Shown: piece after piece, positions 1-8,072 of the stretch
Numbering within the stretch: position 1 is the stretch's first letter
How the letters are laid out: each line of letters opens with the position of its first letter
Origin: M3007 sp044226205
GTDB taxonomy: Bacteria; Bacteroidota; Bacteroidia; Chitinophagales; Saprospiraceae
Reading direction: 5' to 3'
DNA length: 64,000 nucleotides
Assembly (NCBI GenBank): GCA_044226205.1
Contig: JBGAHL010000027.1
Location: forward strand, 11,897 to 75,896
Notes under the pieces: model-generated
The model's database searches: none
What the model saw: only the letters and a program-made list of their open reading frames with translations
Told to the model about the DNA's origin: nothing
Made by a program: the position numbers and the translations under genes

Positions 1-1258
1 CGGCCGAGACTTTGCTGCCGAGTATCAGGTAGCCATTGTCATTGGTCGGCACGACGGCGTAGCCGTTTTCCGCATCCCAGATGCCCGAGACGCCAAATTG
101 CTGACCTGATACCAGGGCGCCGTTGGCGGTATAACGTTTGAAAAAAGCATCGATACCATTGGCCGGGATGAGTTGGGAGCCGGCCAGGAGAAAGCCGCCG
201 TCGGGCAATGCCAGCAGGGAACGAACGGGCAACAACCCGACAAGTCCTGCGGCGGCATACGTGGTCGTCCATGTAAAGCTGGCCGAGTTCGGGTTGTATA
301 CGCCCAATACCAGCTGGGCATCCGATTCGGAGCCCAGGTAGGAGGGCCGCAGCGCCAGCGCTTTCCGGCCGTCGGTCAGCGACACGATATCGGCAGCGCG
401 ATAGTTGCCGGGCACGGGCGGGAAGAACGGTGCCCAGACTGCCCTGAAATCCAGCAAGGTGCCGTTTTCATCAATCTGGGCATAGAACGGTGTCCCGACA
501 AAGGTTTCGCCGCAGAGCATGATTTTGCCGTCTGATTCGCGTTTTATGCGGTCAACGTGCACCGTGGAACCCGCCGGATCGAACAGGTTGTTCTGCCATT
601 GCGGCACGCCGAGCAGATTGACGCCGCGCAACACACCGTCTTCCTGGGCCATGATGAAGCCTCCATCCACGGCAACTGCACCGACAGGGTTATTCAGGTT
701 GAAACTTGCCGCGTTGTATTCCTTGCTCCATAGCAAATTGCCGTTTGTATCGTAAGACCTTGCCCACAGGTCCTGATACAAGGGTGTGGTGAAATGCCCG
801 ACCCCGATGACATCGCCGTTGGGCAGCGGGACAATGGCGTTGCATACGTCATCCTTGTCCTCGCCGAAGGTCGAATGCCAGATTTCCTGGCCATTTTCGT
901 CAATTTTCAACATCAGCCAGTCGCGATCGCCGGCAGGTGAACTGACATAGCCGCTTACGAAATAGCCGCCGCCGGAGGCTGCCTGCAAGGCTGTGGCGCC
1001 GTCATCGCCGGCAGTGCCCCAGGTGCGCAGCCACAGCGTATCGCCTTCGGCATCGGTGCGGACGAGCAGGATGTCGGCGCCCAGGCTCCCGAAGTTGACC
1101 GTCCGGCCAGCGAACAGCCAGCCTCCGTCGGAGGCATTTGTTACGGCTGCAAATTCATCGAGGGAAGATCCGGCGCCATAATGGCGTTCAAAGGTGACCT
1201 GGGCGCCCGAAAACAGGGCAAGGCACAGCCCGGCGAGGGTGAATAGTGTTTTTTTCAT
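1..1258 (-). CDS. Secreted beta-propeller-like repeat protein, probable T9SS cargo (C-terminus off left edge)
   Basis: The reading frame is open on the minus strand from an ATG at 1258 to the window edge (about 419 codons), so the C-terminus is missing. It starts MKKTLFTLAGLCLALFSGAQ, a clean Sec signal peptide. The mature part repeats blade-like units of about 45-50 residues such as DGGWLFAGRT / ILLVRTDAEGDTLWLRTWG, GGGYFVSGYV / LMLKIDENGQEIWHSTFG and DGGFLLAGS. This pattern is typical of surface proteins of Bacteroidota that end in a T9SS type A sorting domain; that domain would lie outside the window. Substrate or ligand unknown. The frame was translated by hand from the complement. Family type fairly sure, function unknown. 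Confidence 0.8.
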   Translation of the reverse strand, partial: MKKTLFTLAGLCLALFSGAQVTFERHYGAGSSLDEFAAVTNASDGGWLFAGRTVNFGSLGADILLVRTDAEGDTLWLRTWGTAGDDGATALQAASGGGYFVSGYVSSPAGDRDWLMLKIDENGQEIWHSTFGEDKDDVCNAIVPLPNGDVIGVGHFTTPLYQDLWARSYDTNGNLLWSKEYNAASFNLNNPVGAVAVDGGFIMAQEDGVLRGVNLLGVPQWQNNLFDPAGSTVHVDRIKRESDGKIMLCGETFVGTPFYAQIDENGTLLDFRAVWAPFFPPVPGNYRAADIVSLTDGRKALALRPSYLGSESDAQLVLGVYNPNSASFTWTTTYAAAGLVGLLPVRSLLALPDGGFLLAGSQLIPANGIDAFFKRYTANGALVSGQQFGVSGIWDAENGYAVVPTNDNGYLILGSKVSA

Positions 1259-1328
1259 AGTAAAACGGTTTGGGGTAACAACCTTAAAATTACACCTCAA
1301 CCCCGCCAAATGCAAGGTTTCACGCAAC

Positions 1329-1363
1329 AAAAAAGCCATTCCCGAGAGAGGAATGGCTTTTTT
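1329..1363 (-). terminator. Rho-independent terminator of the dsbD-like gene
   Basis: Perfect 14-bp inverted repeat (AAAAAAGCCATTCC, 7-nt loop, exact complement) ending in TTTTTT on the minus strand, 21 nt after the stop of the DsbD-like gene. The A-run on the other arm makes it potentially bidirectional. Confidence 0.85.
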
Positions 1364-1383
1364 CAAAACGGTTGAAAAACTGC

Positions 1384-3531
1384 TTATTCTTTTGCGCCCA
1401 GCAGCGGTTGTTGCCGTTTGTCTTTCAGGCTTATAAACGCGTTGTAACCGCAATCGAGGAATGCCTTGTAGACCTCCGGTTCATGCCCCCTCTGGTAGTC
1501 GGTGGGCTGGTTGAGCAAGGTGACGCCGTCGTTGTCCATCAGCACGTAATAAGGCTGGGCGCTCACGCCGAAGTTATTGACCTGAAAGGCGCTCCACTTG
1601 TCGCCCACGGTGCGGAGTTTGTCGCCGGTGTGGGGGTCGAGCAGGTAGGAGAATTTGTTGTCGGGGAAGAGTCGTTCCTTGTCGTCGACGTAGAGCGACA
1701 CCACGACGTAGTTGTTGCGCAGGTGTTCGATGATGCCGGGGCGGTGCCACACGTTTTCTTCCATTTTACGGCAATTCACGCAGCCATAGCCGGTAAAATC
1801 CACAAAAAGCGGTTTGTTCTGGCGTTTGGCTTCGGCCAGCCCTTCGTCGAAATCATGGAAACAATCCAGACCGTGCGGGCATTCCATGGGGCGGAAAAAA
1901 TTGTAATGGACCGGGGGGGCCAGGCCGCTCAGCAAAGAGAGGGATTTATAATTGGCCAGGCCGTAGCCGAGGTAGATCGTGAACGCCAGCGCGGCCACGC
2001 CCACCACCGAGCGCACCAGCCCGGGGCGCCCCTTGGCGCCCTTCCAGTTAAATACGCCCAACTGATACAGGGTCAGCATCAGGGCAATGATCAGCCAGAG
2101 GCCGAGGAAAAGTTCAAATTTGAGCACGCCCCAGTGCGACACCATGTCGGCCGTGCTGAGGAATTTGAGGGCAAGGGCAACCTCGACAAAGCCGAGTGTG
2201 AGTTTCACATTGTCCATCCAGCCGCCCGACTTGGGCAGCGAATTGAGCCAGCCCGGAAACATGGCGAACAGGGCAAAAGGCAGGGCGAGCGCCAGCCCGA
2301 AGCCGAACATGCCTACCGTCGGGCGTACCGGAATAAAACCGAACAGGGCCTCGCCGGCGTTGGTTTTAGCGGTTTCGACCAGCAAGGTGCCCACGATCGG
2401 ACCCGTGCAGGAAAACGACACCAGCGCCAGGGTGGCGGCCATGAAAAAAATACCCAGCATGCCGCCCTTGTCGGCCATCTGATCGCTTCTGTTGACCCAG
2501 GAGGAGGGCAACGTGATTTCGAACATGCCGAAAAATGACAGGGCGAACACGATGAAAATCGCGAAAAACGCGATGTTGAACCACATATTCGTGCTCAACT
2601 CGTTGAGAATGGTCGGGCCGAACAAACTCGTCAGCAGGATGCCAATGCCGGCGTAGATGACCACGATGCTACCGCCGTACCAAAGTGCGTTGCGCAGCCC
2701 CGTGGCGCGGTCTTTCGAACGTTTGACGAAAAAACTCACGGTCATCGGGATCATGGGGAACACGCAAGGCGTCAGCAAGGCGAGCAAACCGCCCAGAAAA
2801 CCGCCCAGGAATACCCAGATCAGCGAACGGTCTTTCGTTTCGACGATACCGCAGTCGTTGACAAATTTGGCGGAATTAATGGCCTCCCGTTTGGCATCGA
2901 AGAAGCCCTTGAAATTCGGATCGTTCGGAGCCGCCATGGTATTGCCGCCAGCCTGTTCGGCCGTCGTGTTTTCAACCGGCGGGGCGGTTACGGAAGCCGT
3001 TCCGTCGGCCGGGGTCGTCTGGACCGGCACTTCGCCGGTTTTGCCGTCGGCAGGCTTGTTATCGGCGGGCTTGGCGGGAGCGGCCGAACAATTGACCGTG
3101 AATTTAAAATCCACGTCGCTGGGAGGCAGGCACGACTCGTCGTTGCACACCATGAAAGACAAATAGCCTTCGATGGGTTTCGAGGGGTCTTTGACCTCTA
3201 CCCGCTGGGTAAAGATGGCTTTGTGCTTGAACTTGGTCAGGTTCATGCCAAAGACCTTGTCGTAAATCTTGATTTTGTCGCCGCCTTCTTCTGCCTTGCC
3301 GATCAGTTTGAAGTGCGGTCCTTCGGCAAAGGTGAACGAAGTAGCCACGGGCCCTTCATCGCTCTCAAGAAATTGCGAGTAGGTGTACCAGCCGTCGTCG
3401 ATCGAGGCCGTAAAAATGAGGTCCACCTGGCAGTTGCCGGCGTCTTTGGTCGAAAACGACCATTTTACCGGTTTTTGGGCAAAAAGGCTTGCCATACTCA
3501 GCAAGGCCAGCAGCAACAATCGAAATTTCAT
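1384..3531 (-). CDS. dsbD: DsbD-type thiol:disulfide interchange protein
   Basis: 715 aa from the ATG at 3531; an in-frame longer start exists but this ATG opens directly onto a signal peptide (MKFRLLLLALLSMASLFAQ). Domains in order: periplasmic DsbD N-terminal immunoglobulin-like domain (about 20-150), a Pro/Ala/Thr-rich linker (about 155-215), a CcdA/DsbD membrane core with about eight helices carrying LTPCVFPMIPMTVSFF and FSCTGPIVGTLL, whose two cysteines pass electrons across the membrane, and a C-terminal thioredoxin-like domain (about 570-715) with the CVNC active site. It takes reducing power from cytoplasmic thioredoxin to periplasmic disulfides. This CxxC (CVNC) and the longer linker are usual for Bacteroidota homologues. 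Monocistronic, with its own terminator. Confidence 0.93.
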   Translation of the reverse strand: MKFRLLLLALLSMASLFAQKPVKWSFSTKDAGNCQVDLIFTASIDDGWYTYSQFLESDEGPVATSFTFAEGPHFKLIGKAEEGGDKIKIYDKVFGMNLTKFKHKAIFTQRVEVKDPSKPIEGYLSFMVCNDESCLPPSDVDFKFTVNCSAAPAKPADNKPADGKTGEVPVQTTPADGTASVTAPPVENTTAEQAGGNTMAAPNDPNFKGFFDAKREAINSAKFVNDCGIVETKDRSLIWVFLGGFLGGLLALLTPCVFPMIPMTVSFFVKRSKDRATGLRNALWYGGSIVVIYAGIGILLTSLFGPTILNELSTNMWFNIAFFAIFIVFALSFFGMFEITLPSSWVNRSDQMADKGGMLGIFFMAATLALVSFSCTGPIVGTLLVETAKTNAGEALFGFIPVRPTVGMFGFGLALALPFALFAMFPGWLNSLPKSGGWMDNVKLTLGFVEVALALKFLSTADMVSHWGVLKFELFLGLWLIIALMLTLYQLGVFNWKGAKGRPGLVRSVVGVAALAFTIYLGYGLANYKSLSLLSGLAPPVHYNFFRPMECPHGLDCFHDFDEGLAEAKRQNKPLFVDFTGYGCVNCRKMEENVWHRPGIIEHLRNNYVVVSLYVDDKERLFPDNKFSYLLDPHTGDKLRTVGDKWSAFQVNNFGVSAQPYYVLMDNDGVTLLNQPTDYQRGHEPEVYKAFLDCGYNAFISLKDKRQQPLLGAKE

Positions 3532-3762
3532 GGATAATAATTTGGCCGTTATTTTAGTCGTGCAAAGTACGGGCATTGCCATCGGCCGGCAGAAAATAAT
3601 TGACGGTTTAAAACAACATTAACCCCGTAAATTGTCTTCTACTGGCCGTTTTGAAGCCTTTTCACGGCATTTTAACACTTCACTTTCAAGTGCCGACGAA
3701 AATTCCGTTCTACCTGCCGGATTTTTTGGCAATAGTTTGCTGGATTTTCCAAAACCTAAACC

Positions 3763-3770
3763 TACCTTTG
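3763..3770 (+). promoter_or_regulatory. Bacteroidota -7 box upstream of rpmH
   Basis: TACCTTTG matches the Bacteroidota consensus TAnnTTTG, 44 nt before the rpmH ATG; a TTTG at 3736-3739 is a possible -33 element at slightly long spacing. Confidence 0.6.
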
Positions 3771-3814
3771 CGCTCCCTTTTTCTGGACAAGAATATTCTT
3801 ATTTCGAAATAGCG

Positions 3815-3970
3815 ATGAAACGTACCTACCAACCATCCCGCCGCGTCCGTAAAAACAAACACGGTTTCCGCTCGCGTATGGAATCCAAGAACGGCCGCAA
3901 AGTGCTGGCCCGCCGCCGCAAACAAGGCCGCTGGAAACTCAGTGTTTCCGACGAACGCCGCCTTAAGTAA
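3815..3970 (+). CDS. rpmH: 50S ribosomal protein L34
   Basis: 51 aa, MKRTYQPSRRVRKNKHGFRS..., the standard L34 signature with the RMxSKNGRKVLARRR core and a short acidic/basic tail. L34 binds 23S rRNA in the large subunit. The longer open frame starting at 3632 is not needed: L34 always begins at MKRT(Y/F)QPS. rnpA follows 263 nt downstream on the same strand, the classic rpmH-rnpA pair, but a UUCG-capped terminator and a second promoter box lie between them. Confidence 0.97.
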   Translation: MKRTYQPSRRVRKNKHGFRSRMESKNGRKVLARRRKQGRWKLSVSDERRLK

Positions 3971-4047
3971 ACGCCGAACACAGGCCGGCCTGCGATATAG
4001 CCGCCTTTTCAGGCTTTACCGGCATTACAACCGGCTTTTTCCAAATT

Positions 4048-4071
4048 GCCAACCTTCGGGTTGGCTTTTTT
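4048..4071 (+). terminator. Intrinsic terminator between rpmH and rnpA
   Basis: GCCAACC-TTCG-GGTTGGC followed by six T: a 7-bp stem closed by the very stable UUCG tetraloop, 77 nt after the rpmH stop. It should end the rpmH transcript before rnpA. Confidence 0.85.
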
Positions 4072-4221
4072 CTGCCGTTCCAGCCCCTGGGCCGGCTTTT
4101 TTTATTTCCCGCAACCGGGCAGGACTTTTGCCGGAGGCCAGCCATCTGTGGCCGGACCTCCCTTGGTCAAGCCCTGAACACAAGCAGGCGGCTTGCCTGC
4201 ACCGCAATCCGGCGGCTGCTT

Positions 4222-4229
4222 TACCTTTG
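4222..4229 (+). promoter_or_regulatory. -7 box immediately upstream of rnpA
   Basis: TACCTTTG lies only 4 nt before the rnpA ATG. With the usual 5-7 nt between this box and the transcription start, the mRNA would begin at or within a base or two of the start codon (leaderless). Confidence 0.55.
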
Positions 4230-4233
4230 CTAC

Positions 4234-4611
4234 ATGACGCGTCAAACTTTCGCCCGGCAGGAACGCCTGAAAAGCCCCACGCTGATCAGCCGTTTGTTCA
4301 AGGAAGGCCAGGTGCTGATGGCCTGGCCGCTGCGGGTGGTGTGGCTGGATTTGCCGGAAAAAACCGACGACGACGACGCGCCTGCGCAAGTCGTCATCAC
4401 CGTACCCAAAAAACATTTCAAAACGGCGGTGTCGCGCAACCTGATGAAACGCAGAATACGCGAAGCGTATCGCTTGCAGAAAGCAGGCTTTTATGAGAAA
4501 CTGGGTCAGCGCAGGGTGGCCTTGCTGCTGATGTTCATCGCCCGCGAAGAACTGCCTTTCAGCGATATCGAAGCAGGCATCGGGAAAATGATCAAAAAAT
4601 GGCCGGGCTGA
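4234..4611 (+). CDS. rnpA: Ribonuclease P protein component
   Basis: 125 aa. Binds the catalytic RNase P RNA and helps it remove 5' leaders from tRNA precursors. The family signature is visible: an aromatic/basic N-terminal part (SRLFKEG), PKKHFKTAVSRNLMKRRIRE with the conserved RN(x)KRxxRE block, and a C-terminal helix. An acidic run DDDDA near residue 49 is a lineage-type insertion. It sits after rpmH as in most bacteria, but the next usual genes (yidD, yidC) are absent; yidD is at 45.7 kb. Confidence 0.95.
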   Translation: MTRQTFARQERLKSPTLISRLFKEGQVLMAWPLRVVWLDLPEKTDDDDAPAQVVITVPKKHFKTAVSRNLMKRRIREAYRLQKAGFYEKLGQRRVALLLMFIAREELPFSDIEAGIGKMIKKWPG

Positions 4612-4658
4612 GGCACAAACCGAGCCGGTCATTTTCTTCCCTTTTTTCGCCAAATAAA

Positions 4659-4693
4659 AAACCGGCCTGACGAACACATCGTCAGGCCGGTTT
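4659..4693 (-). terminator. Terminator for the tRNA(CAU), possibly bidirectional
   Basis: Perfect 15-bp stem (AAACCGGCCTGACGA, 5-nt loop, complement) followed on the minus strand by TTTATTT. It lies 13 nt beyond the tRNA 3' end and 47 nt after the rnpA stop, so it may serve both strands. Confidence 0.8.
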
Positions 4694-4705
4694 AAGAAGA
4701 ATTTG

Positions 4706-4779
4706 TAGCGCGGGCGAGGCTTGAACTCGCGACCTTGCGATTATGAATCGCACGCTCTGACCAGCTGAGCTACCGCGCC
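4706..4779 (-). tRNA. tRNA with anticodon CAU (probably elongator tRNA-Met)
   Basis: 74 nt cloverleaf on the minus strand: acceptor GGCGCGG/CCGCGCT with a G-U at 1-72, D-arm GCTC...GAGC, anticodon stem TGCGA/TCGCA with loop TTCATAA (anticodon CAT), T-arm GCGAG TTCAAGC CTCGC, discriminator A; CCA is not encoded. CAU can mean elongator Met or lysidine-modified Ile2; the sequence alone does not settle it. It is not an initiator type in its D-arm/acceptor features. Confidence 0.92.
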
Positions 4780-4894
4780 TTTTTTTAAGCGGGCACAAAG
4801 GTACACTCCTTCCGGTATTTCACCAACCCCTGTTTAAAAAATCCTTCCCCGGACAGGGAAAAGCAAAAACACCGGGCCCCTTCAACAAAATGTT

Positions 4895-4902
4895 TATTTT
4901 TG
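4895..4902 (+). promoter_or_regulatory. -7 box upstream of the endonuclease gene
   Basis: TATTTTTG fits TAnnTTTG, 21 nt before the chosen ATG at 4924. Confidence 0.5.
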
Positions 4903-4923
4903 CCTCAAACAAATGTTGAAAAA

Positions 4924-5859
4924 ATGGCGCGTCGCTCTTCCTCCTCCGATTCCGGCGGTTTTTTGTTCAAAACAGGGCTGTTTGCCCTCCTGGCCGGCCT
5001 GGCCTACTGGGCTTTTAACCAGTTTTCGGGGAAAAAACCCGACGACAACGCACTCCCCCGCCCCACAACCGAACTGCCATCGGACACCACTCCCACGAAA
5101 GGACAGTCGCCCGATGCCGCCCAGCCGTCCACCATCGCCGACGAATTGCTGCCGTCCATACCACAGGGCGCCGAAATCGTGCACCACACCTGGTACGCCC
5201 TTGCCTACGACGAAACCCACGAACAGGCCGCCTGGACAGTGCACGAACTTACCCGCGACCGCCTGAACGAAAACTGGGCGGAGCGCCCCGCAACTTTTTT
5301 GCCCGACCCGGCCGTGCGCACTGAAAGCGCCACCCCGCGCGACTACAACAGCAGCGGCTACGACCGCGGCCACCTCGTCCCGGCTGCCGACATGGCTTTC
5401 CGCGAAGAGGCTATTTCCGAGACGTTTTTTATGAGCAATATCAGCCCTCAATTACACGCCTTCAACGGCGGCGTATGGCGCGAACTGGAAGAAAACACCC
5501 GCGATTGGGCCCGAAAATTCAAAAAACTGTACGTCGTCAGCGGCCCCGTTTTGACCAAGCCCGGCCTGGGCCAGATCGGGTTCAGCAAAGTCACTGTGCC
5601 CGCCTATTTTTATAAAATCCTGCTGGCCCCCGACCAGCGCCGGGCCATCGCTTTTATCATGCCCAACCAGCGAAGCGACAAACCCCTGATGGATTATGCC
5701 GTCACGATCGATCAGGTAGAAAAAATCACGGGCATCGATTTTTTCCCAAAACTGCTGACCGGCCTCGACGAAGAACTGGAAGGCTCGCTCGACAAGGACG
5801 CCTGGCCCGTCAACGACAAACGCTACCAAATGCGCCTCCAGAAATGGAACAACAACTAG
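4924..5859 (+). CDS. DNA/RNA non-specific endonuclease, membrane-anchored
   Basis: 311 aa from the ATG at 4924; a TTG eight codons upstream is possible but lies almost on the -7 box. Residues 1-15 are Ser/Arg-rich, then one hydrophobic segment (FLFKTGLFALLAGLAYWAF) anchors or exports the protein, then a Pro/Thr-rich linker, then the NUC1 (beta-beta-alpha metal) nuclease domain (about 85-305). The catalytic motif SGYDRGHLVPAADM (DRGH; His is the general base) and the downstream metal-ligand Asn region (SNISPQLHAFNGGVWRELE) are both intact. Such enzymes cut DNA and RNA outside the cytoplasm, for nucleotide scavenging. Single gene. Confidence 0.93.
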   Translation: MARRSSSSDSGGFLFKTGLFALLAGLAYWAFNQFSGKKPDDNALPRPTTELPSDTTPTKGQSPDAAQPSTIADELLPSIPQGAEIVHHTWYALAYDETHEQAAWTVHELTRDRLNENWAERPATFLPDPAVRTESATPRDYNSSGYDRGHLVPAADMAFREEAISETFFMSNISPQLHAFNGGVWRELEENTRDWARKFKKLYVVSGPVLTKPGLGQIGFSKVTVPAYFYKILLAPDQRRAIAFIMPNQRSDKPLMDYAVTIDQVEKITGIDFFPKLLTGLDEELEGSLDKDAWPVNDKRYQMRLQKWNNN

Positions 5860-5933
5860 CAACTGTCAAAAACGCCCGGTAAAGGCAATTTTTACCAACC
5901 TTTGCCCATTCTAATGCCCAAGCTGTTTCGACT

Positions 5934-6539
5934 ATGCGATTGTTGCCACTTTTTGCCCCTGTTTTTGTCTGCTGCCTGATGTTGCTTTCTGCGTGCGAAG
6001 AGCACGTATCGGTGCCCAAGCCCCGCGATTACCCTCGAGTGATCTATCCTGAAAAAAAATACAAGCCTTTTCAAACCGATTTTTGTGCGTTCACCTTTGA
6101 TCAGGCCGTATATGCCGAGGTGGAGCAAGATACCAGTTTCTTTGGCGGCCGCCCCGAAAGCGATTGCTGGTTCAACCTCAATGTGCCAACGCTCAATGCC
6201 AAAATTTACTGCAGTTACTACCCCGTCACCAGCCGCAAACGCTTCGACGAACTGGTGGAGGACGCTTTCGAACTGACGCAAAAACACAATATCAAGGCAA
6301 GTTTTATCCAGGACATCCCGGTTCACCGCGACTCCGATCATGTGCACGGCATCGTATTTAATGTGGAAGGCCCGGCCGCTTCGTCGTACCAGTTTTTCCT
6401 GACCGATTCTACCCGACACTTCATGCGTGGCGCTTTGTATTTCAACACGCAGACACGCCCCGACTCCCTGGCGCCGGTGATCGAGTTTATGAAACAAGAC
6501 CTTGACCGGCTCGTTTCGTCGCTGAAATGGCGGAATTAA
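5934..6539 (+). CDS. gldD: Gliding motility-associated lipoprotein GldD
   Basis: 201 aa lipoprotein: signal peptide with lipobox MLLSAC, Cys21 the lipidated residue. Family signatures are PKPRDYPRVIYPEKKYKPF, a Cys/Phe pair, then CWFNLNVPTLNAKIYCSYYP and a C-terminal helix. GldD is required for gliding and T9SS function in Bacteroidota; its exact biochemical role is not known. Commonly gldD sits with gldE/mutY/ssb; here it is alone, following the endonuclease by 74 nt, with AACCTTTG (near -7 consensus) at 5897-5904. Its stop codon directly abuts the stop of the convergent XRE gene. Confidence 0.93.
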   Translation: MRLLPLFAPVFVCCLMLLSACEEHVSVPKPRDYPRVIYPEKKYKPFQTDFCAFTFDQAVYAEVEQDTSFFGGRPESDCWFNLNVPTLNAKIYCSYYPVTSRKRFDELVEDAFELTQKHNIKASFIQDIPVHRDSDHVHGIVFNVEGPAASSYQFFLTDSTRHFMRGALYFNTQTRPDSLAPVIEFMKQDLDRLVSSLKWRN

Positions 6540-8030
6540 CTACTTCCCGGTCAATTTGAACAACGCATCCTCCATGCGCCTGCGGGCATCCCTTTTCCGG
6601 ATGACAACGGGCGCTGCCGCACGCTCCGCACAGTCGAGGAGCGCACAACGTTCACAGGTTACATTAACCGTCTTGCGCGCAATGGATGGATCGTTCCAGA
6701 ACCTTATGGTCCGACGGGCATCCGCATCGAGTAAAATACCGAGTACCACGCTGATGTTGCGGTTAGGCGTGGGGTAGCCCGGTTTGGCCACGGCAAAACA
6801 CAGGTATTCTTCGCCCGTATCGAGAAACTGCGCCCGTTGCACGCCGGCGATCCAGTCGACATCGGGGCGCCCCGCGTCGTGCTGACGCTGTTGCAAATCG
6901 CGCAGCAGGGTCAGCGACAGCCAGCGGCGGCAATAATGTTCGTTGAGCCCCGAAGCATGCGGCTGATGCTTGCGGTTGAGGTGCAGTTCCTTGTCCACAT
7001 CGAAACCGTCGCGGTCGAGGTCGTGGATAAATCGCTGAAAAAACACCTTGTGCAGGTTGAATTCGCCCGCCAGCACATTGAATCGCTGAAACAATACTTC
7101 CGGGCTGGCCTGGTACTTGTGCAGCAGTTGAAGCAAAAAAGCGGCGTTCCAGCCGGTTTGGGCGAAGAAAGCACGCAGGTCTTTCACAAAAGCCTGTCGG
7201 TTGATCAGGATGGCCACCGAGAAGTAAGCCGCCCGATAGTTATTGAGCACTTCTTCAAACGATTTTACGCGCATCAGGCTCGACGCCAGCGGCCGCTCTT
7301 CAAGTTCCAATACATTGAATCCCAATTCTTTGCCCAACTGGAAAGCCTTTTGCCGTTCGCTCAGTCTGGCATTGAGCAGCAGGCGTTTTTTCTGGGGAAT
7401 AAAAACGGAGCGGAGGCTGGCCAGTTCGGGGTATTTGTCGAGGCCATCTTCGTCGAATTTGTAGCCGAAGCGTTTTTTCAAAATTTTGGCCAGATGATCG
7501 GCCGGCACGCCGCCATTGTCGGGCAGATGGTTGGCCGCGACAAACTCCTCGGCTGCCTGTTCGATGTCTTCAAACAAATTCATGTGCAACTCCTGGTAAG
7601 CGCGCAGGGCAGCAAAGTAGAAGTTTTCGTCGCGCAGGGAATAGTTGCGGGCGATTTCGAGCAGCGCGGAGATGAAGGCATTGACGCGGTCGGGCGCCCG
7701 GGCGATGATCTCGATGACCTGTTGCAACTCAATGCCGAAAAGGTCGAGCGGGAGTTCGTTCAAAAAATTGCTTTGCAACAGATCTCCGATCGGAGCCAGC
7801 GATTTGGGCAGTTCGGGCGAAGCCAGCGCTTCGGGCGGGATTTCAAAAGCCTGCGCCAGGCGGTTGAGGTTGTCGTTCAGGGGGTATTTTTTGCCTTTTT
7901 CAATCTCGTTGAGGTAGGAAACCGACATTTTGGCCCGGCTGGCCAGGTCGTCGAAATTCCAGCCGTTGACCTGCCTGAAATGGCGAACTTTTAACCCGAA
8001 AATAATACGCTGCTGAATGGATTTGGCCAT
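6540..8030 (-). CDS. XRE-family regulator with ImmA/IrrE-type domain (RamB/ScfR-like)
   Basis: 496 aa. Residues about 8-62 form an XRE helix-turn-helix (LASRAKMSVSYLNEIEKGKK). The middle and C-terminal parts match the long acyl-CoA/short-chain fatty acid type regulators: a degenerate ImmA/IrrE (DUF955) region in which no clear HExxH is visible, and a C-terminal DUF2083 region with cysteines (VTCERCALLDCAERA). Relatives such as RamB and ScfR control glyoxylate and propionate/methylcitrate genes, so a link to central carbon metabolism is an inference; no such target is next to it. Convergent with gldD with no space between stops. Confidence 0.85.
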   Translation of the reverse strand: MAKSIQQRIIFGLKVRHFRQVNGWNFDDLASRAKMSVSYLNEIEKGKKYPLNDNLNRLAQAFEIPPEALASPELPKSLAPIGDLLQSNFLNELPLDLFGIELQQVIEIIARAPDRVNAFISALLEIARNYSLRDENFYFAALRAYQELHMNLFEDIEQAAEEFVAANHLPDNGGVPADHLAKILKKRFGYKFDEDGLDKYPELASLRSVFIPQKKRLLLNARLSERQKAFQLGKELGFNVLELEERPLASSLMRVKSFEEVLNNYRAAYFSVAILINRQAFVKDLRAFFAQTGWNAAFLLQLLHKYQASPEVLFQRFNVLAGEFNLHKVFFQRFIHDLDRDGFDVDKELHLNRKHQPHASGLNEHYCRRWLSLTLLRDLQQRQHDAGRPDVDWIAGVQRAQFLDTGEEYLCFAVAKPGYPTPNRNISVVLGILLDADARRTIRFWNDPSIARKTVNVTCERCALLDCAERAAAPVVIRKRDARRRMEDALFKLTGK

Positions 8031-8037
8031 GACGGGG

Positions 8038-8045
8038 CAAATGTA
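8038..8045 (-). promoter_or_regulatory. -7 box upstream of the XRE regulator
   Basis: TACATTTG on the minus strand (CAAATGTA on plus), 7 nt before the ATG, implying a leaderless or nearly leaderless mRNA. Confidence 0.5.
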
Positions 8046-8072
8046 AGTCGAAGAATGCGATGCTGTAGCGGC

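Noticed and set aside
1372..2538. Plus-strand open frame of 388 codons
   Set aside because: It lies antisense to the dsbD-like gene, has no family pattern, and is His/Ala/Glu-rich as expected from reading GC-rich coding DNA backwards.
4102..4677. Minus-strand 191-codon frame over rnpA
   Set aside because: Antisense shadow of rnpA, which has intact signatures.
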